DNA of 64,000 bases from Nitrososphaerota archaeon (GTDB lineage Archaea; Thermoproteota; Nitrososphaeria; Nitrososphaerales; Nitrosopumilaceae), in contig JAGWHQ010000003.1 of assembly GCA_028866655.1 (NCBI GenBank), positions 22,140-86,139 of the forward strand, given 5' to 3'. Within the stretch, counting starts at the first letter, position 1. The number at the start of each line of letters is the position of its first letter. This document shows positions 27,782-35,387 of the stretch, piece by piece. The position numbers and the translations under genes are program-made. The notes under the pieces were generated by a model. The model was given only the letters and a program-made list of their open reading frames with translations, made no database searches and had not been told where the DNA came from.

Positions 27782-28593
27782 ACTAGTTCAGCTCGTGGAT
27801 AGGAACCTAATATCTTGAGAAATGTTGTGTTTGTCTTTATCTTCTCAAGAGTGTCTTGAATATTTCTATCATCTTGGTGGCCTTCAAAATCCACGTAAAA
27901 ATTGTATTCCCATGGAGTATTTTTTGTAGGACGAGATTCAATCTTTGTTAAATTGATGTTATTTGTATTGAATTTTTCAAGGATATTGTACAATGCTCCT
28001 GGGATATGTTTTATTGCAAAAATTATTGATGTCTTGTCTTTAGATGTTCTCTCTTTTTTCTTGTTTGCTAAGATAAGAAATCTAGTATAGTTGTTTGAGT
28101 TATCCTCTATCCCTTCTCTTATTATTGGAACATTGTATATCTCAGCTGCCTTTCTGCTTGCAATACAAGCGATATTGTTTTTGTTGAGTTCTAGAAGAAT
28201 CTTGACACTTCCAGCAGTATCATAAGTCGGTACGGGCTTCAAGTGATTCTCTTGAATAAATTTTCTGCACTGACCAAGTGCCTGTGGATGAGAGTACACC
28301 GTATCAATTTCTTTCAAACTCTGCAAACCAATAAGACAATGCGATATTCTGTAGTATGTCTCGTTTACGACACTTAGTTTGGTAGTAAATAATAAATCAT
28401 AACTCTCGCCCACACTTCCTTCAAGTGAATTTTCTACAGGAAGTATAGTGTAATCTGATCTTCCATTTTCTGTAGAATCCAATGCCTCGTAAAATGTAGG
28501 ATTTGGCAGTGTCTCTATTGATTCTTTGAAAAAACTAACTGCAGCAGCTTGGCTGTATGCTCCTGGTTCTCCTTGGAATGCTACTTTTAACAT
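27778..28593 (-). CDS. pheA: Prephenate dehydratase
   Basis: 271 aa. Converts prephenate to phenylpyruvate in phenylalanine synthesis. The dehydratase domain has VAFQGEPGAYSQAAAVSFF, LPVENSLEGSVGESYDLL, the SHPQALGQC motif and the TRFLILA motif. The C-terminal ACT domain carries LTKIESRPTKNTPWEYNFYVDFEGH (read in parts), the phenylalanine-binding ESRP motif, so feedback inhibition by Phe is expected. It is the last of the dph2-csl4-pheA run on this strand, 4 nt after csl4. Confidence 0.95.
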   Translation of the reverse strand: MLKVAFQGEPGAYSQAAAVSFFKESIETLPNPTFYEALDSTENGRSDYTILPVENSLEGSVGESYDLLFTTKLSVVNETYYRISHCLIGLQSLKEIDTVYSHPQALGQCRKFIQENHLKPVPTYDTAGSVKILLELNKNNIACIASRKAAEIYNVPIIREGIEDNSNNYTRFLILANKKKERTSKDKTSIIFAIKHIPGALYNILEKFNTNNINLTKIESRPTKNTPWEYNFYVDFEGHQDDRNIQDTLEKIKTNTTFLKILGSYPRAELV

Positions 28594-28597
28594 ATTC

Positions 28598-29167
28598 TTA
28601 GTTGGAGTTGAATTTTATAAAATCGCTGTTTCCAAATCTGGTTGATAACTTTCTCTCTTCTATGTACCCACAATCTATGCATTTTATGTTACTGCCCATT
28701 GCAACAACTTTTGCTCCGCACTTGTTACACTGGGTAAATAAGACTCCAAGTTCGGGTTCACTAATTGTTGCATGTACAACACCATTGAGAAGATTGATTA
28801 TTTTTGCAGATACTACGTCACCTACTCGTACAAGAATTCTTTTCTTTGCTCCCTTTGCTTGACAAATGCATTCTAGACCTGAATGTGTAGGTTTTCCATT
28901 TATGTACAAAATGTTTATGGCAAACATGTTATTCATCAATGCTGAAATATTTCCTGTTATCACATCATTTGTTTTGGCAACTGCAGGTTTTCGCATCTCA
29001 TTGATTTTTGCTATGCGGTTTGTTTTATCAAATTCTGGGATACCTATGACTAGTGATCTTATTGACTGACCGTCATCGAAGGTATTATTACCCATCTCAA
29101 ATTCTTCAATTATTGCAATTTTATCCCCTGGAAGGGCTGGTTTCTGAGACAATGCCTTGATTTGCAA
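28598..29167 (-). CDS. csl4: Exosome RNA-binding subunit Csl4
   Basis: 189 aa. Cap protein of the archaeal RNA-degrading exosome, linking it to substrate RNA. N-terminal Csl4 domain (PALPGDKIAIIEEFEMG), a central S1 domain (about 70-145, with DVITGNISALMNNMFAI and RVGDVVSAKIINLLNG) and a C-terminal zinc ribbon with C-x2-C pairs (CNKCGAK and CIDCG). Domain order and size match archaeal Csl4. The gene lies between dph2 and pheA, 18 nt after dph2. Confidence 0.95.
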   Translation of the reverse strand: MQIKALSQKPALPGDKIAIIEEFEMGNNTFDDGQSIRSLVIGIPEFDKTNRIAKINEMRKPAVAKTNDVITGNISALMNNMFAINILYINGKPTHSGLECICQAKGAKKRILVRVGDVVSAKIINLLNGVVHATISEPELGVLFTQCNKCGAKVVAMGSNIKCIDCGYIEERKLSTRFGNSDFIKFNSN

Positions 29168-29185
29168 TTTGATGATTATAATTGT

Positions 29186-30181
29186 TTATAGCCAGTGCGG
29201 AATTTCCAAGAATCCTTCCATACTCTCTTTTCTTAATATTTTTAATAATGCATTTGCTTGAGGAGTAGACAAGACTGGTTTATGAAAATGATTGTCAGTT
29301 GATATTCTTGGACATGCAACCTGAATAAATGCATCAATTCCCTTGAGGTTGCGCAATTTATCATCTGTAATATCCGTTATAGCAAAGAGTTGAACTTTCT
29401 TTCCAATATTTTCCAATTCTTTTTTGAACTTGAGTGCAGTAACTTTTGAAAACTGGCCTTCTTTTAATCCAATAATTATGCCAAATGTTTCTGCTTCTGC
29501 AGCCTTGTAAACTGTCAATATTGCTTTTTTCTGCAGTTTTTTTGCAAATTCGGTAACTTCTCTGACTTCATTAAAATATGGATCAAGTACATATGTTGGT
29601 AGGTTAGTAGACAAGGCAATTCCTGCTGCGTGAAAATTACTCTGTCCTAGAAACACATTTGCCTCAACTATATTCTTGGTCTCAGAAACTGGATAAAATT
29701 CACATCCAAACACCTGTCCATCGTTTAGCTGACCTTTTCCTTTTCCGATTTTTACTATAATCCCATTTTCTTCAAATATTTTCTTTACCTTGTCAATTTC
29801 GTGTAAGTGTTGACTATCTGTAACAAGCGAGATTGTTTTTTCCTTCATCTCTGCTGCACATTTTCTTGCAATGTTTTCAAATGGCATGTCATCAAAGGCA
29901 TTTATGAGAATTATGTTATCACCAAAACTTGTTGAATTGATGGTATGTCCTATGTGAAACAGAATCTCTGCTCCGAGTACTTTGGCACCATTTGAATTAA
30001 GATCACAGGTTCCAAAACAGCTGTCTGCGAGTACGTATGCAGGGATTCCAGCTCTTGCCATTATTCTTGAGGCTGTCTCTTGGATCTTTGGTATTATTCC
30101 ATCTGGACCGTTTAATGCCACTGAAACCGGTTTTCTTTTTTCTATCTCTTCGAAAATCTTTTTCTCGTCTATTACTATCAA
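29186..30181 (-). CDS. dph2: Diphthamide biosynthesis radical enzyme Dph2
   Basis: 331 aa from a TTG. The archaeal homodimer uses a 4Fe-4S cluster and SAM to transfer a 3-amino-3-carboxypropyl group to the target histidine of elongation factor 2. Three separated cysteines that fit the cluster ligands are seen in ADSCFGTCD, FGCEFYPV and VACPRIS. N-terminal YVLADSCFG and HIGHT motifs are typical. First gene of the dph2-csl4-pheA run, divergent from the RAM-domain gene. Confidence 0.93.
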   Translation of the reverse strand: MIVIDEKKIFEEIEKRKPVSVALNGPDGIIPKIQETASRIMARAGIPAYVLADSCFGTCDLNSNGAKVLGAEILFHIGHTINSTSFGDNIILINAFDDMPFENIARKCAAEMKEKTISLVTDSQHLHEIDKVKKIFEENGIIVKIGKGKGQLNDGQVFGCEFYPVSETKNIVEANVFLGQSNFHAAGIALSTNLPTYVLDPYFNEVREVTEFAKKLQKKAILTVYKAAEAETFGIIIGLKEGQFSKVTALKFKKELENIGKKVQLFAITDITDDKLRNLKGIDAFIQVACPRISTDNHFHKPVLSTPQANALLKILRKESMEGFLEIPHWL

Positions 30182-30231
30182 TCGCTATCGACAATTGTTT
30201 TTTTAATTTAAATCAAACGAACTGGCCACAA

Positions 30232-30240
30232 TATTTAATA
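30232..30240 (+). promoter_or_regulatory. TATA-like box of the RAM protein-tiaS unit
   Basis: TATTTAATA lies 25-33 nt before the ATG at 30265. It fits a leaderless start and supports 30265 rather than the longer upstream reading frame. Confidence 0.45.
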
Positions 30241-30264
30241 TCGTACATTTCAAAGACCAAACTA

Positions 30265-30495
30265 ATGCCTATTGCTTTTGTGTTGATAAATGCAGAATTA
30301 GGAGCAGAAACTGAACTGCTAAACCAGTTAAAGAATATGCCAAGCGTGAAATACACCTATGTCTTGTATGGTGCATACGATCTGGTAGTAAAAGTAGAGG
30401 CGCCAGATAATGAGACCCTGAAGAAAACTATCTCAAACAACATAAGGCAACTCAAAAATGTACGTGCAACTCTTACCATGACTGTAATCGAATGA
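30265..30495 (+). CDS. Single-domain Lrp/AsnC ligand-binding (RAM) protein
   Basis: 76 aa. The open frame extends upstream to 30037 but overlaps dph2 and lacks a credible start; translation from the ATG at 30265 gives MPIAFVLINAELGAE, the canonical first strand of a RAM domain. KYTYVLYGAYDLVVKVEA is the family core. There is no DNA-binding domain, so it is a stand-alone effector-binding dimer or octamer module, common in archaea. It overlaps tiaS by ATGA. Ligand unknown, possibly an amino acid. Confidence 0.85.
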   Translation: MPIAFVLINAELGAETELLNQLKNMPSVKYTYVLYGAYDLVVKVEAPDNETLKKTISNNIRQLKNVRATLTMTVIE

Positions 30496-31817
30496 AAGAA
30501 ACATCCATTCTTCATATTGGATTTGATGATACTGATTCCAGAAAAGGAATGTGTACTACTTTTCTTGCTTACAAGGTGGTAGAATATCTAAAAAAAGAAA
30601 AAGTCAAGTTTCTTGATTATCCGTATTTAATTCGATTTAATCCAAACGTACCATGGAAAACTAGGGGAAATGGGGCTGTTGCATTAAAACTCCAGACTGC
30701 AAAGCCTGAGTTGATTAAGAAAAATATCGTCAAGTATATTCAAAAGTATTCTGCTGTACAAGATGGTGCAAACCCGGGGTTAGTTTTTTATGAACATAAA
30801 GACATTCCAGAAAATTTTGCTAAATTCGGAAAGATGGCACTATATCGTCTAGTGAGTAGAAAAGAAGTAAAAAAATTCATACAAGACAATGGACTTGAAA
30901 CATATCATCTTGGAAATGGTCAGGGACTGATAGGCGCAATAGGAGCAATAGGGTATGATTTCAGGGATCATACTTTTGAATTGATCTCATATCGAGATAA
31001 AACAAATCTGGGAAAAAAAAGAGAAATTCTTAAAGATAGTGTACAAAAAATGCAACAAATAACATTTCCTAAAACATTCAACAGTTTTGATGAATCAAAG
31101 AATAGGATCTTAATTGCACCACATGGTCCTGATCCAGTACTCTTTGGTGTACGTGGTGAAGATCCTGATGCTGTAATAAGGGGTGCATCTCTTATAAAAT
31201 CAAAAGAAAAATTCTGTGGTTATATGGTATTTCGCTCAAACCAAGGCACAGGTGATCATCTACAAAATGAACTTGATGTAAAAAAACTAAAACCATTTTC
31301 TTCTGGTTATGTAATTGGAAAAGTATCTGAAAAACCTAAAACAGTTCTTGGCGGGCATGTATTTTTTTCCATATCTAAGAACGAAATTACAATAAAATGT
31401 GCTGTGTACAAACCAACTAGACTTGCTACTGTTGCAGAAAAATTAATGGAAGGAGACTTGATAAAAATTGGTGGTGGCATAAGGAAATCATCAAAAAAAC
31501 ATGAACAAGTTCTAAATGTAGAATTTCTTGAGGTACTTGACCTTCAAAAACATATGATTATGACAAATCCGACTTGTATGAAATGTAACAAACGCATGAA
31601 ATCAAAAGGCAAAAACCAAGGATATCAATGCTCAAAATGTCGAAATACTGGTTTGACTAAAGTAAAACAAGAAATTCCACGGCAAATTGGAAAACAATTC
31701 TATCTACCTGTAGTCTCTGCACATAGACATCTTACACGTCCCATGCAAAGAATTGGTAAAATTAACACCAATATGGAATTTCATAATTCTAAAAGATGGT
31801 TCTCTAAAGCAAATTGA
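30492..31817 (+). CDS. tiaS: tRNA(Ile2) 2-agmatinylcytidine synthetase TiaS
   Basis: 441 aa. Attaches agmatine to C34 of the AUA-reading tRNA-Ile in archaea. The N-terminal kinase-like region HIGFDDTDSRKGMCTTFLAY, NPNVPWKTRGNGAVAL, a central GNGQGLIGAIGAIG and APHGPDPVLFGVRGEDP are diagnostic. An OB-fold follows, then a C-terminal zinc ribbon (CMKCNKR ... CSKCR). Essential for isoleucine decoding. Coupled by a 4-nt overlap to the RAM protein and followed by the tail of the initiator tRNA gene. Confidence 0.96.
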   Translation: MKETSILHIGFDDTDSRKGMCTTFLAYKVVEYLKKEKVKFLDYPYLIRFNPNVPWKTRGNGAVALKLQTAKPELIKKNIVKYIQKYSAVQDGANPGLVFYEHKDIPENFAKFGKMALYRLVSRKEVKKFIQDNGLETYHLGNGQGLIGAIGAIGYDFRDHTFELISYRDKTNLGKKREILKDSVQKMQQITFPKTFNSFDESKNRILIAPHGPDPVLFGVRGEDPDAVIRGASLIKSKEKFCGYMVFRSNQGTGDHLQNELDVKKLKPFSSGYVIGKVSEKPKTVLGGHVFFSISKNEITIKCAVYKPTRLATVAEKLMEGDLIKIGGGIRKSSKKHEQVLNVEFLEVLDLQKHMIMTNPTCMKCNKRMKSKGKNQGYQCSKCRNTGLTKVKQEIPRQIGKQFYLPVVSAHRHLTRPMQRIGKINTNMEFHNSKRWFSKAN

Positions 31818-31867
31818 AATTGTCTTGAAGATAGCGGGGAGTAGATTTGAACTACTGACTTGCGGGT

Positions 31868-31884
31868 ATCTCATCGGTATTGAT
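31868..31884 (-). other. Canonical 37/38 intron of initiator tRNA-Met
   Basis: 17-nt intron (minus-strand ATCAATACCGATGAGAT). It forms a bulge-helix-bulge: CTCA of the anticodon loop pairs with TGAG near the intron end, with three-nucleotide bulges TAA and ATA at the two cut sites. This is the expected substrate of archaeal splicing endonuclease. Confidence 0.88.
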
Positions 31885-31904
31885 TATGAGCCCGCCGGGA
31901 TGAC

Positions 31905-31917
31905 TTAGCCCTATAGT
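31905..31917 (-). other. Probable 13-nt D-loop intron of initiator tRNA-Met
   Basis: Minus-strand ACTATAGGGCTAA, inserted between G18 and G19. AGTC (exon) pairs with GGCT (intron) as a 4-bp helix, including one G-U, with bulges AGA and AAG of three nucleotides. Cutting after the second base of each bulge gives exactly the consensus D-loop. Only a 6-nt inner loop remains, so the motif is relaxed. Confidence 0.72.
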
Positions 31918-32019
31918 CTGACTTCCCCACCCCGCTAAGTGGAGAAAAGTCTCAAGGGTGATATATACTCTTTAAACGAATTTAGAAATAATTAATAGGA
32001 TTTCTAAAGACTCTGTATC

Positions 32020-33114
32020 GTGGATAAAAAAACTAGAATATTTGCAATAGCTGCCGCAGTTGCAGCTTCCATCTTGATTATCACATCACCATCAGGTTCC
32101 ATTGTAATTCCAAAACCAAATACTAACTCTTCAGGAACTGATGCAGTAAAAGTTATTGCAACAAATCTGCAAAAACCATGGGCATTAACATTTGGTGATG
32201 GAAAAATCTTTTTTACTGAAAAAGTTGGAAGATTAAGAGTTGTAGACAATGGTACACTTGTAAACGATTCTGTAGCTGATTTTCGAGTTGCTGATATTTC
32301 AGATGCAGGTCTTCTTGGAGTAACAACACACCCAGATTTTGTACAAAATCATTTCATGTATGTTTACTATACTTACAAAGAGGGAGACAAGCTATGGAAC
32401 AAAGTCCTCAGAATTACAGAATCTAATGACAAAATAGTTGATGCAAAGGTGATACTTGATAAAATTCCTGGTGCAGAATTTGATGATGGTGGCGTAATCA
32501 AATTTGGTCCTGATAAAAAACTCTACATAGGCACAGGTGATGCAACTGATCAAAATGCTGCTCAAGACTTGACTTCACTTGCTGGAAAAATATTGCGATT
32601 AAATGATGATGGCTCTATTCCAAGCGATAATCCTATTCCAAATTCACCCATTTACTCACTTGGTCACAGAAATCCACAGGGACTGACGTGGGATGACCAA
32701 GGAAATCTTTACGAAACTGAAGAAGGACCAACAAAAAATGATGAAATAAACCTTATAGAAAAAGACAAAAACTATGGCTGGCCAAACCAAGAATGCTCTG
32801 GTTCAGCGCAATATCAATCTGCTCTAAACTGCTATAATGTCAGTATACAGCCTTCAGGAATTGCATACTATGGCTCTGGAAAGCTTGATTTCAAAAACAG
32901 TCTAATACTTGCTACTCTTCGCGGCAATATCTTGTACCAACTTCCTATTTCTAACGGCAATATAACATCACAGAAGATCATATTGGATGGACTGGGAAGA
33001 ATTCGTGAGGTTGGAGTAGGACCTGATGGTTATCTGTACATACTTACAGGAAATACCGATGGACAAGGATTTCCGGACAGCAAAGACGATAAACTATTGA
33101 GGATTGTTCAGTAA
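32020..33114 (+). CDS. Secreted PQQ-type sugar dehydrogenase (glucose/sorbosone dehydrogenase family)
   Basis: 364 aa, GTG start. A hydrophobic N-terminus (RIFAIAAAVAASILIITS) indicates a signal peptide or membrane anchor. The rest is a six-bladed beta propeller of the soluble aldose dehydrogenase family: LQKPWALTFGDGKIFFTEKVGRLRV (in parts), GLLGVTTHPDF, GGVIKFGPDKKLYIGTGD, GHRNPQGLTWD, ETEEGPTKNDEIN and NYGWP. It would oxidise sugars outside the membrane, if PQQ is available. Not linked to neighbours by function. Confidence 0.87.
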   Translation: MDKKTRIFAIAAAVAASILIITSPSGSIVIPKPNTNSSGTDAVKVIATNLQKPWALTFGDGKIFFTEKVGRLRVVDNGTLVNDSVADFRVADISDAGLLGVTTHPDFVQNHFMYVYYTYKEGDKLWNKVLRITESNDKIVDAKVILDKIPGAEFDDGGVIKFGPDKKLYIGTGDATDQNAAQDLTSLAGKILRLNDDGSIPSDNPIPNSPIYSLGHRNPQGLTWDDQGNLYETEEGPTKNDEINLIEKDKNYGWPNQECSGSAQYQSALNCYNVSIQPSGIAYYGSGKLDFKNSLILATLRGNILYQLPISNGNITSQKIILDGLGRIREVGVGPDGYLYILTGNTDGQGFPDSKDDKLLRIVQ

Positions 33115-33115
33115 A

Positions 33116-34369
33116 TTGACTAATTCGCCAATTTCAAAATTTCATGAAAAGACAAGAGACGAAAAACTAAAAGTGTTAGAATCCTTCTCTAATCTTTCAA
33201 AAGAGGACATCCAGATTTTAAAAGGCGAAGGAGGAATTAACTTTGATCAGGCTAATAACATGGTTGAAAATGCAATTGGAATCATGTCATATCCACTTGG
33301 AATAGCAACAAATTTCAAAATAAATGGACAAGACTATCTTATTCCAATGGTAATAGAAGAACCATCAGTAATTGCAGCAGCATCAAAAGCCGCTAAAATT
33401 GCAAGAAAACATGGGGGATTTACAATGGAATCTGATGACTCGTACAGTATTGGTCAGATTCAAGTTGTTAATGTTGATGTAAAATCTGGCGCCTCTAAAA
33501 TAATGGAAAATTCTGATGAAATTATCGTTCTTGCAAATTCTAAAAGTAAAACTCTCTCAAAAATGGGGAAAGGGGCAAAAACAATTTCATGTAAAGAGGT
33601 CATAACAGAATTAGGTTCTATGCTTGTAGTTGAGATTTTAATAGATGTAGGTGATGCAATGGGAGCTAATGTAACCAATACGATGTGTGAAGCAGTTGCA
33701 CCACTAATTGAGAAAATAACTGGAGGAAGAGTAATTTTGAAAATATTATCTAATTATTCAACAAAAAGATTGGTGAAAGGTAGTGCAATATTTGACAAAG
33801 AAGACTTGGGAGGAGAAGAAATTGTAAATAACATAATCTGGGCTTATGAGTTTGCTGCAAATGATCCTTACAGAGCTGTTACACATAATAAAGGAATAAT
33901 GAATGGAATCATAGCTGTTGCAAATTCTACTGGACAAGACACAAGAGCAATTGAAGCTGCAGCGCATGCATATGCATCAAGACACGGTAAATACACATCA
34001 CTTACAAAATGGAAAAAGAACAAAGATGGAAATCTAGTTGGGGAGATTGAAGTACCAATGTCAGTAGGAATAGTTGGTGGAATCATAAACATCCATCCTA
34101 TGATAAAGACATGTGTAAAAATTCTCGGTGTAAAATCAGCCCGGGAATTGTCTTGTATTATTGGAGCTGCAGGCCTTGCACAAAACCTTAGCGCCATAAG
34201 GGCATTGTCTTCAGAAGGAATTCAAAAAGGACATATGAAATTGCATGCACAAAACATAGCCACAAGTGCTGGTGTTCCACAGGAGAAGATGGCTTATGTA
34301 ATAGCGCAAATGACTAGGGAAGGAAATATCTCGGTAACTAGGGCAAAAGAGATTCTGGAGAATCTCTAG
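33116..34369 (+). CDS. mvaA: 3-hydroxy-3-methylglutaryl-CoA reductase, class II
   Basis: About 417 aa. It aligns in motif order with class II (Pseudomonas mevalonii-type) HMG-CoA reductase: NMVENAIGIMSYPLGIATNF, VIEEPSVIAAASKAAKIARKHGG (catalytic Glu), DVGDAMGANVTNTMCEAVAP, THNKGIMNG (catalytic Lys) and GHMKLHAQNIA (catalytic His). With no mevalonate catabolism genes nearby, it most likely makes mevalonate for archaeal lipids. Start: TTG at 33116 avoids overlapping the upstream gene, and TTG 33104 is an alternative. Class II enzymes in archaea are usually explained by transfer from bacteria. Confidence 0.93.
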   Translation: MTNSPISKFHEKTRDEKLKVLESFSNLSKEDIQILKGEGGINFDQANNMVENAIGIMSYPLGIATNFKINGQDYLIPMVIEEPSVIAAASKAAKIARKHGGFTMESDDSYSIGQIQVVNVDVKSGASKIMENSDEIIVLANSKSKTLSKMGKGAKTISCKEVITELGSMLVVEILIDVGDAMGANVTNTMCEAVAPLIEKITGGRVILKILSNYSTKRLVKGSAIFDKEDLGGEEIVNNIIWAYEFAANDPYRAVTHNKGIMNGIIAVANSTGQDTRAIEAAAHAYASRHGKYTSLTKWKKNKDGNLVGEIEVPMSVGIVGGIINIHPMIKTCVKILGVKSARELSCIIGAAGLAQNLSAIRALSSEGIQKGHMKLHAQNIATSAGVPQEKMAYVIAQMTREGNISVTRAKEILENL

Positions 34370-34374
34370 GCGAC

Positions 34375-34384
34375 TAAATATATA
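34375..34384 (+). promoter_or_regulatory. TATA-like box of the histidine operon
   Basis: TAAATATATA, 26-35 nt before the TTG start of hisG, immediately after the HMG-CoA reductase stop. It marks the histidine genes as a separate transcription unit with a leaderless or nearly leaderless mRNA. Confidence 0.55.
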
Positions 34385-34409
34385 TCCAAAGAAGTTTGTT
34401 AGGACTACA

Positions 34410-35387
34410 TTGACTATAGTAAAATTTGCTGTTCCAAAAGGCAGTATAGAAGAAGCGACTTTTAAGATACTTGAAAGATCATGGACGCGCGTAGTTAGAA
34501 GAGATAGGACCTATCGTGTGATGTTAGATGATCCACAAATTGCAGTCAAAATGTTACGACCTCAAGAAATCCCGAATTTAGTATTTGCGGGTCTGTATGA
34601 TGTAGGTATAACAGGAAGAGACTGGGTCAAGGAAACAAATTCTGATGTAGAAATACTTCTTGATTTAGAGTATGGCAAGATAAAACTTGTAATTGCGATA
34701 CCTGATTCTTATAATTTCAAATCACTAGATGATATGATTTTATCTTATGCAAAGAAGAAGAAAATATTACGAATTTCTTCAGAGTATCTGAATACAACAG
34801 CCAAATTTATCATGCAATGTAAAAATTACAAGAAACTTTATGGTTCAAAACAACCAATCATTGTAACTCCATGGTTAAGCCAGGGTTCTAACAAGAATGT
34901 CCAGATCTTCTTGTCTTTTGGTGCTACAGAAGCAAAACCTCCGGAAGATGTTGATGCTATAATCGATGTAACAGAGACCGGTACAACACTGACGCAAAAC
35001 CAACTAAAGATAATTGAAACTGTGATGGAGTCATCTGCAGTATTAATTGCAAATAAAACATCACTCAAAGACAAATCAAAACGAGAGAAAATCTATGATA
35101 TAGTAACTATGCTAAGAGGCGCAGTAGAAGGAAAAAAACATCTACACATATTCTTAAACGTAAAAGAAGAACACCTTGACAAATTACTACATGACCTTCC
35201 TTCTCTCAAACGTCCCACCGTAAGTCCTCTGAGTGAAAAAGGATGGTATGGTATCAATACAGTAATTCCAAAGTCTGAATTCCATAAAATGATTCCAAAA
35301 TTACGAAAAATCGCTCAAGGTCTAGTAGTACATGAACCAAAACAAATACTGGCACTTGAGGAGATAAAACGCGATGAGGAAAGTTGA
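34410..35387 (+). CDS. hisG: ATP phosphoribosyltransferase, long form
   Basis: 325 aa. First enzyme of histidine synthesis. N-terminus VKFAVPKGSIEEATFKILERS, then GLYDVGITGRDWV and the PRPP-binding loop VTETGTTLTQNQL. The C-terminal about 75 residues (HIFLNVKEEHLDKLLHDLPSLKRPTVSPL in parts) form the regulatory ACT-like domain of the long HisG, so histidine feedback is expected and no HisZ is needed. TTG start; the stop overlaps hisD by one base. Confidence 0.95.
   Translation: MTIVKFAVPKGSIEEATFKILERSWTRVVRRDRTYRVMLDDPQIAVKMLRPQEIPNLVFAGLYDVGITGRDWVKETNSDVEILLDLEYGKIKLVIAIPDSYNFKSLDDMILSYAKKKKILRISSEYLNTTAKFIMQCKNYKKLYGSKQPIIVTPWLSQGSNKNVQIFLSFGATEAKPPEDVDAIIDVTETGTTLTQNQLKIIETVMESSAVLIANKTSLKDKSKREKIYDIVTMLRGAVEGKKHLHIFLNVKEEHLDKLLHDLPSLKRPTVSPLSEKGWYGINTVIPKSEFHKMIPKLRKIAQGLVVHEPKQILALEEIKRDEES

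Larger units (their letters stand above)
31832..31936 (-). tRNA. Initiator tRNA-Met (CAU), apparently with two introns
   Basis: Read on the minus strand from 31936. The acceptor pairs AGCGGGG with CCCCGCT and A73 follows, giving the A1-U72 pair typical of archaeal initiators. The anticodon stem GCGGG/CCCGC has three G-C pairs next to the loop CTCATAA. Removing 17 nt after position 37 and 13 nt in the D-loop leaves a 75-nt tRNA with D-arm GGGA-AGTCAGGTCA-TCCC, restoring G18G19, A14 and A21. The T-arm is AGTAG-TTCAAAT-CTACT. CCA is not encoded. The unspliced D-loop would be 23 nt and lack a normal consensus. Confidence 0.93.

Noticed and set aside
30037..30264. Longer upstream extension of the RAM protein reading frame.
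   Set aside because: It overlaps dph2 antisense and the extra residues show no RAM-domain pattern; ATG 30265 has a properly spaced TATA-like box.
31905..31917. Alternative explanation that the long D-loop reflects a pseudogene of tRNA-Met.
   Set aside because: All other arms are perfect, A1-U72 and the three G-C anticodon stem pairs are intact, and the segment has splice-motif pairing.
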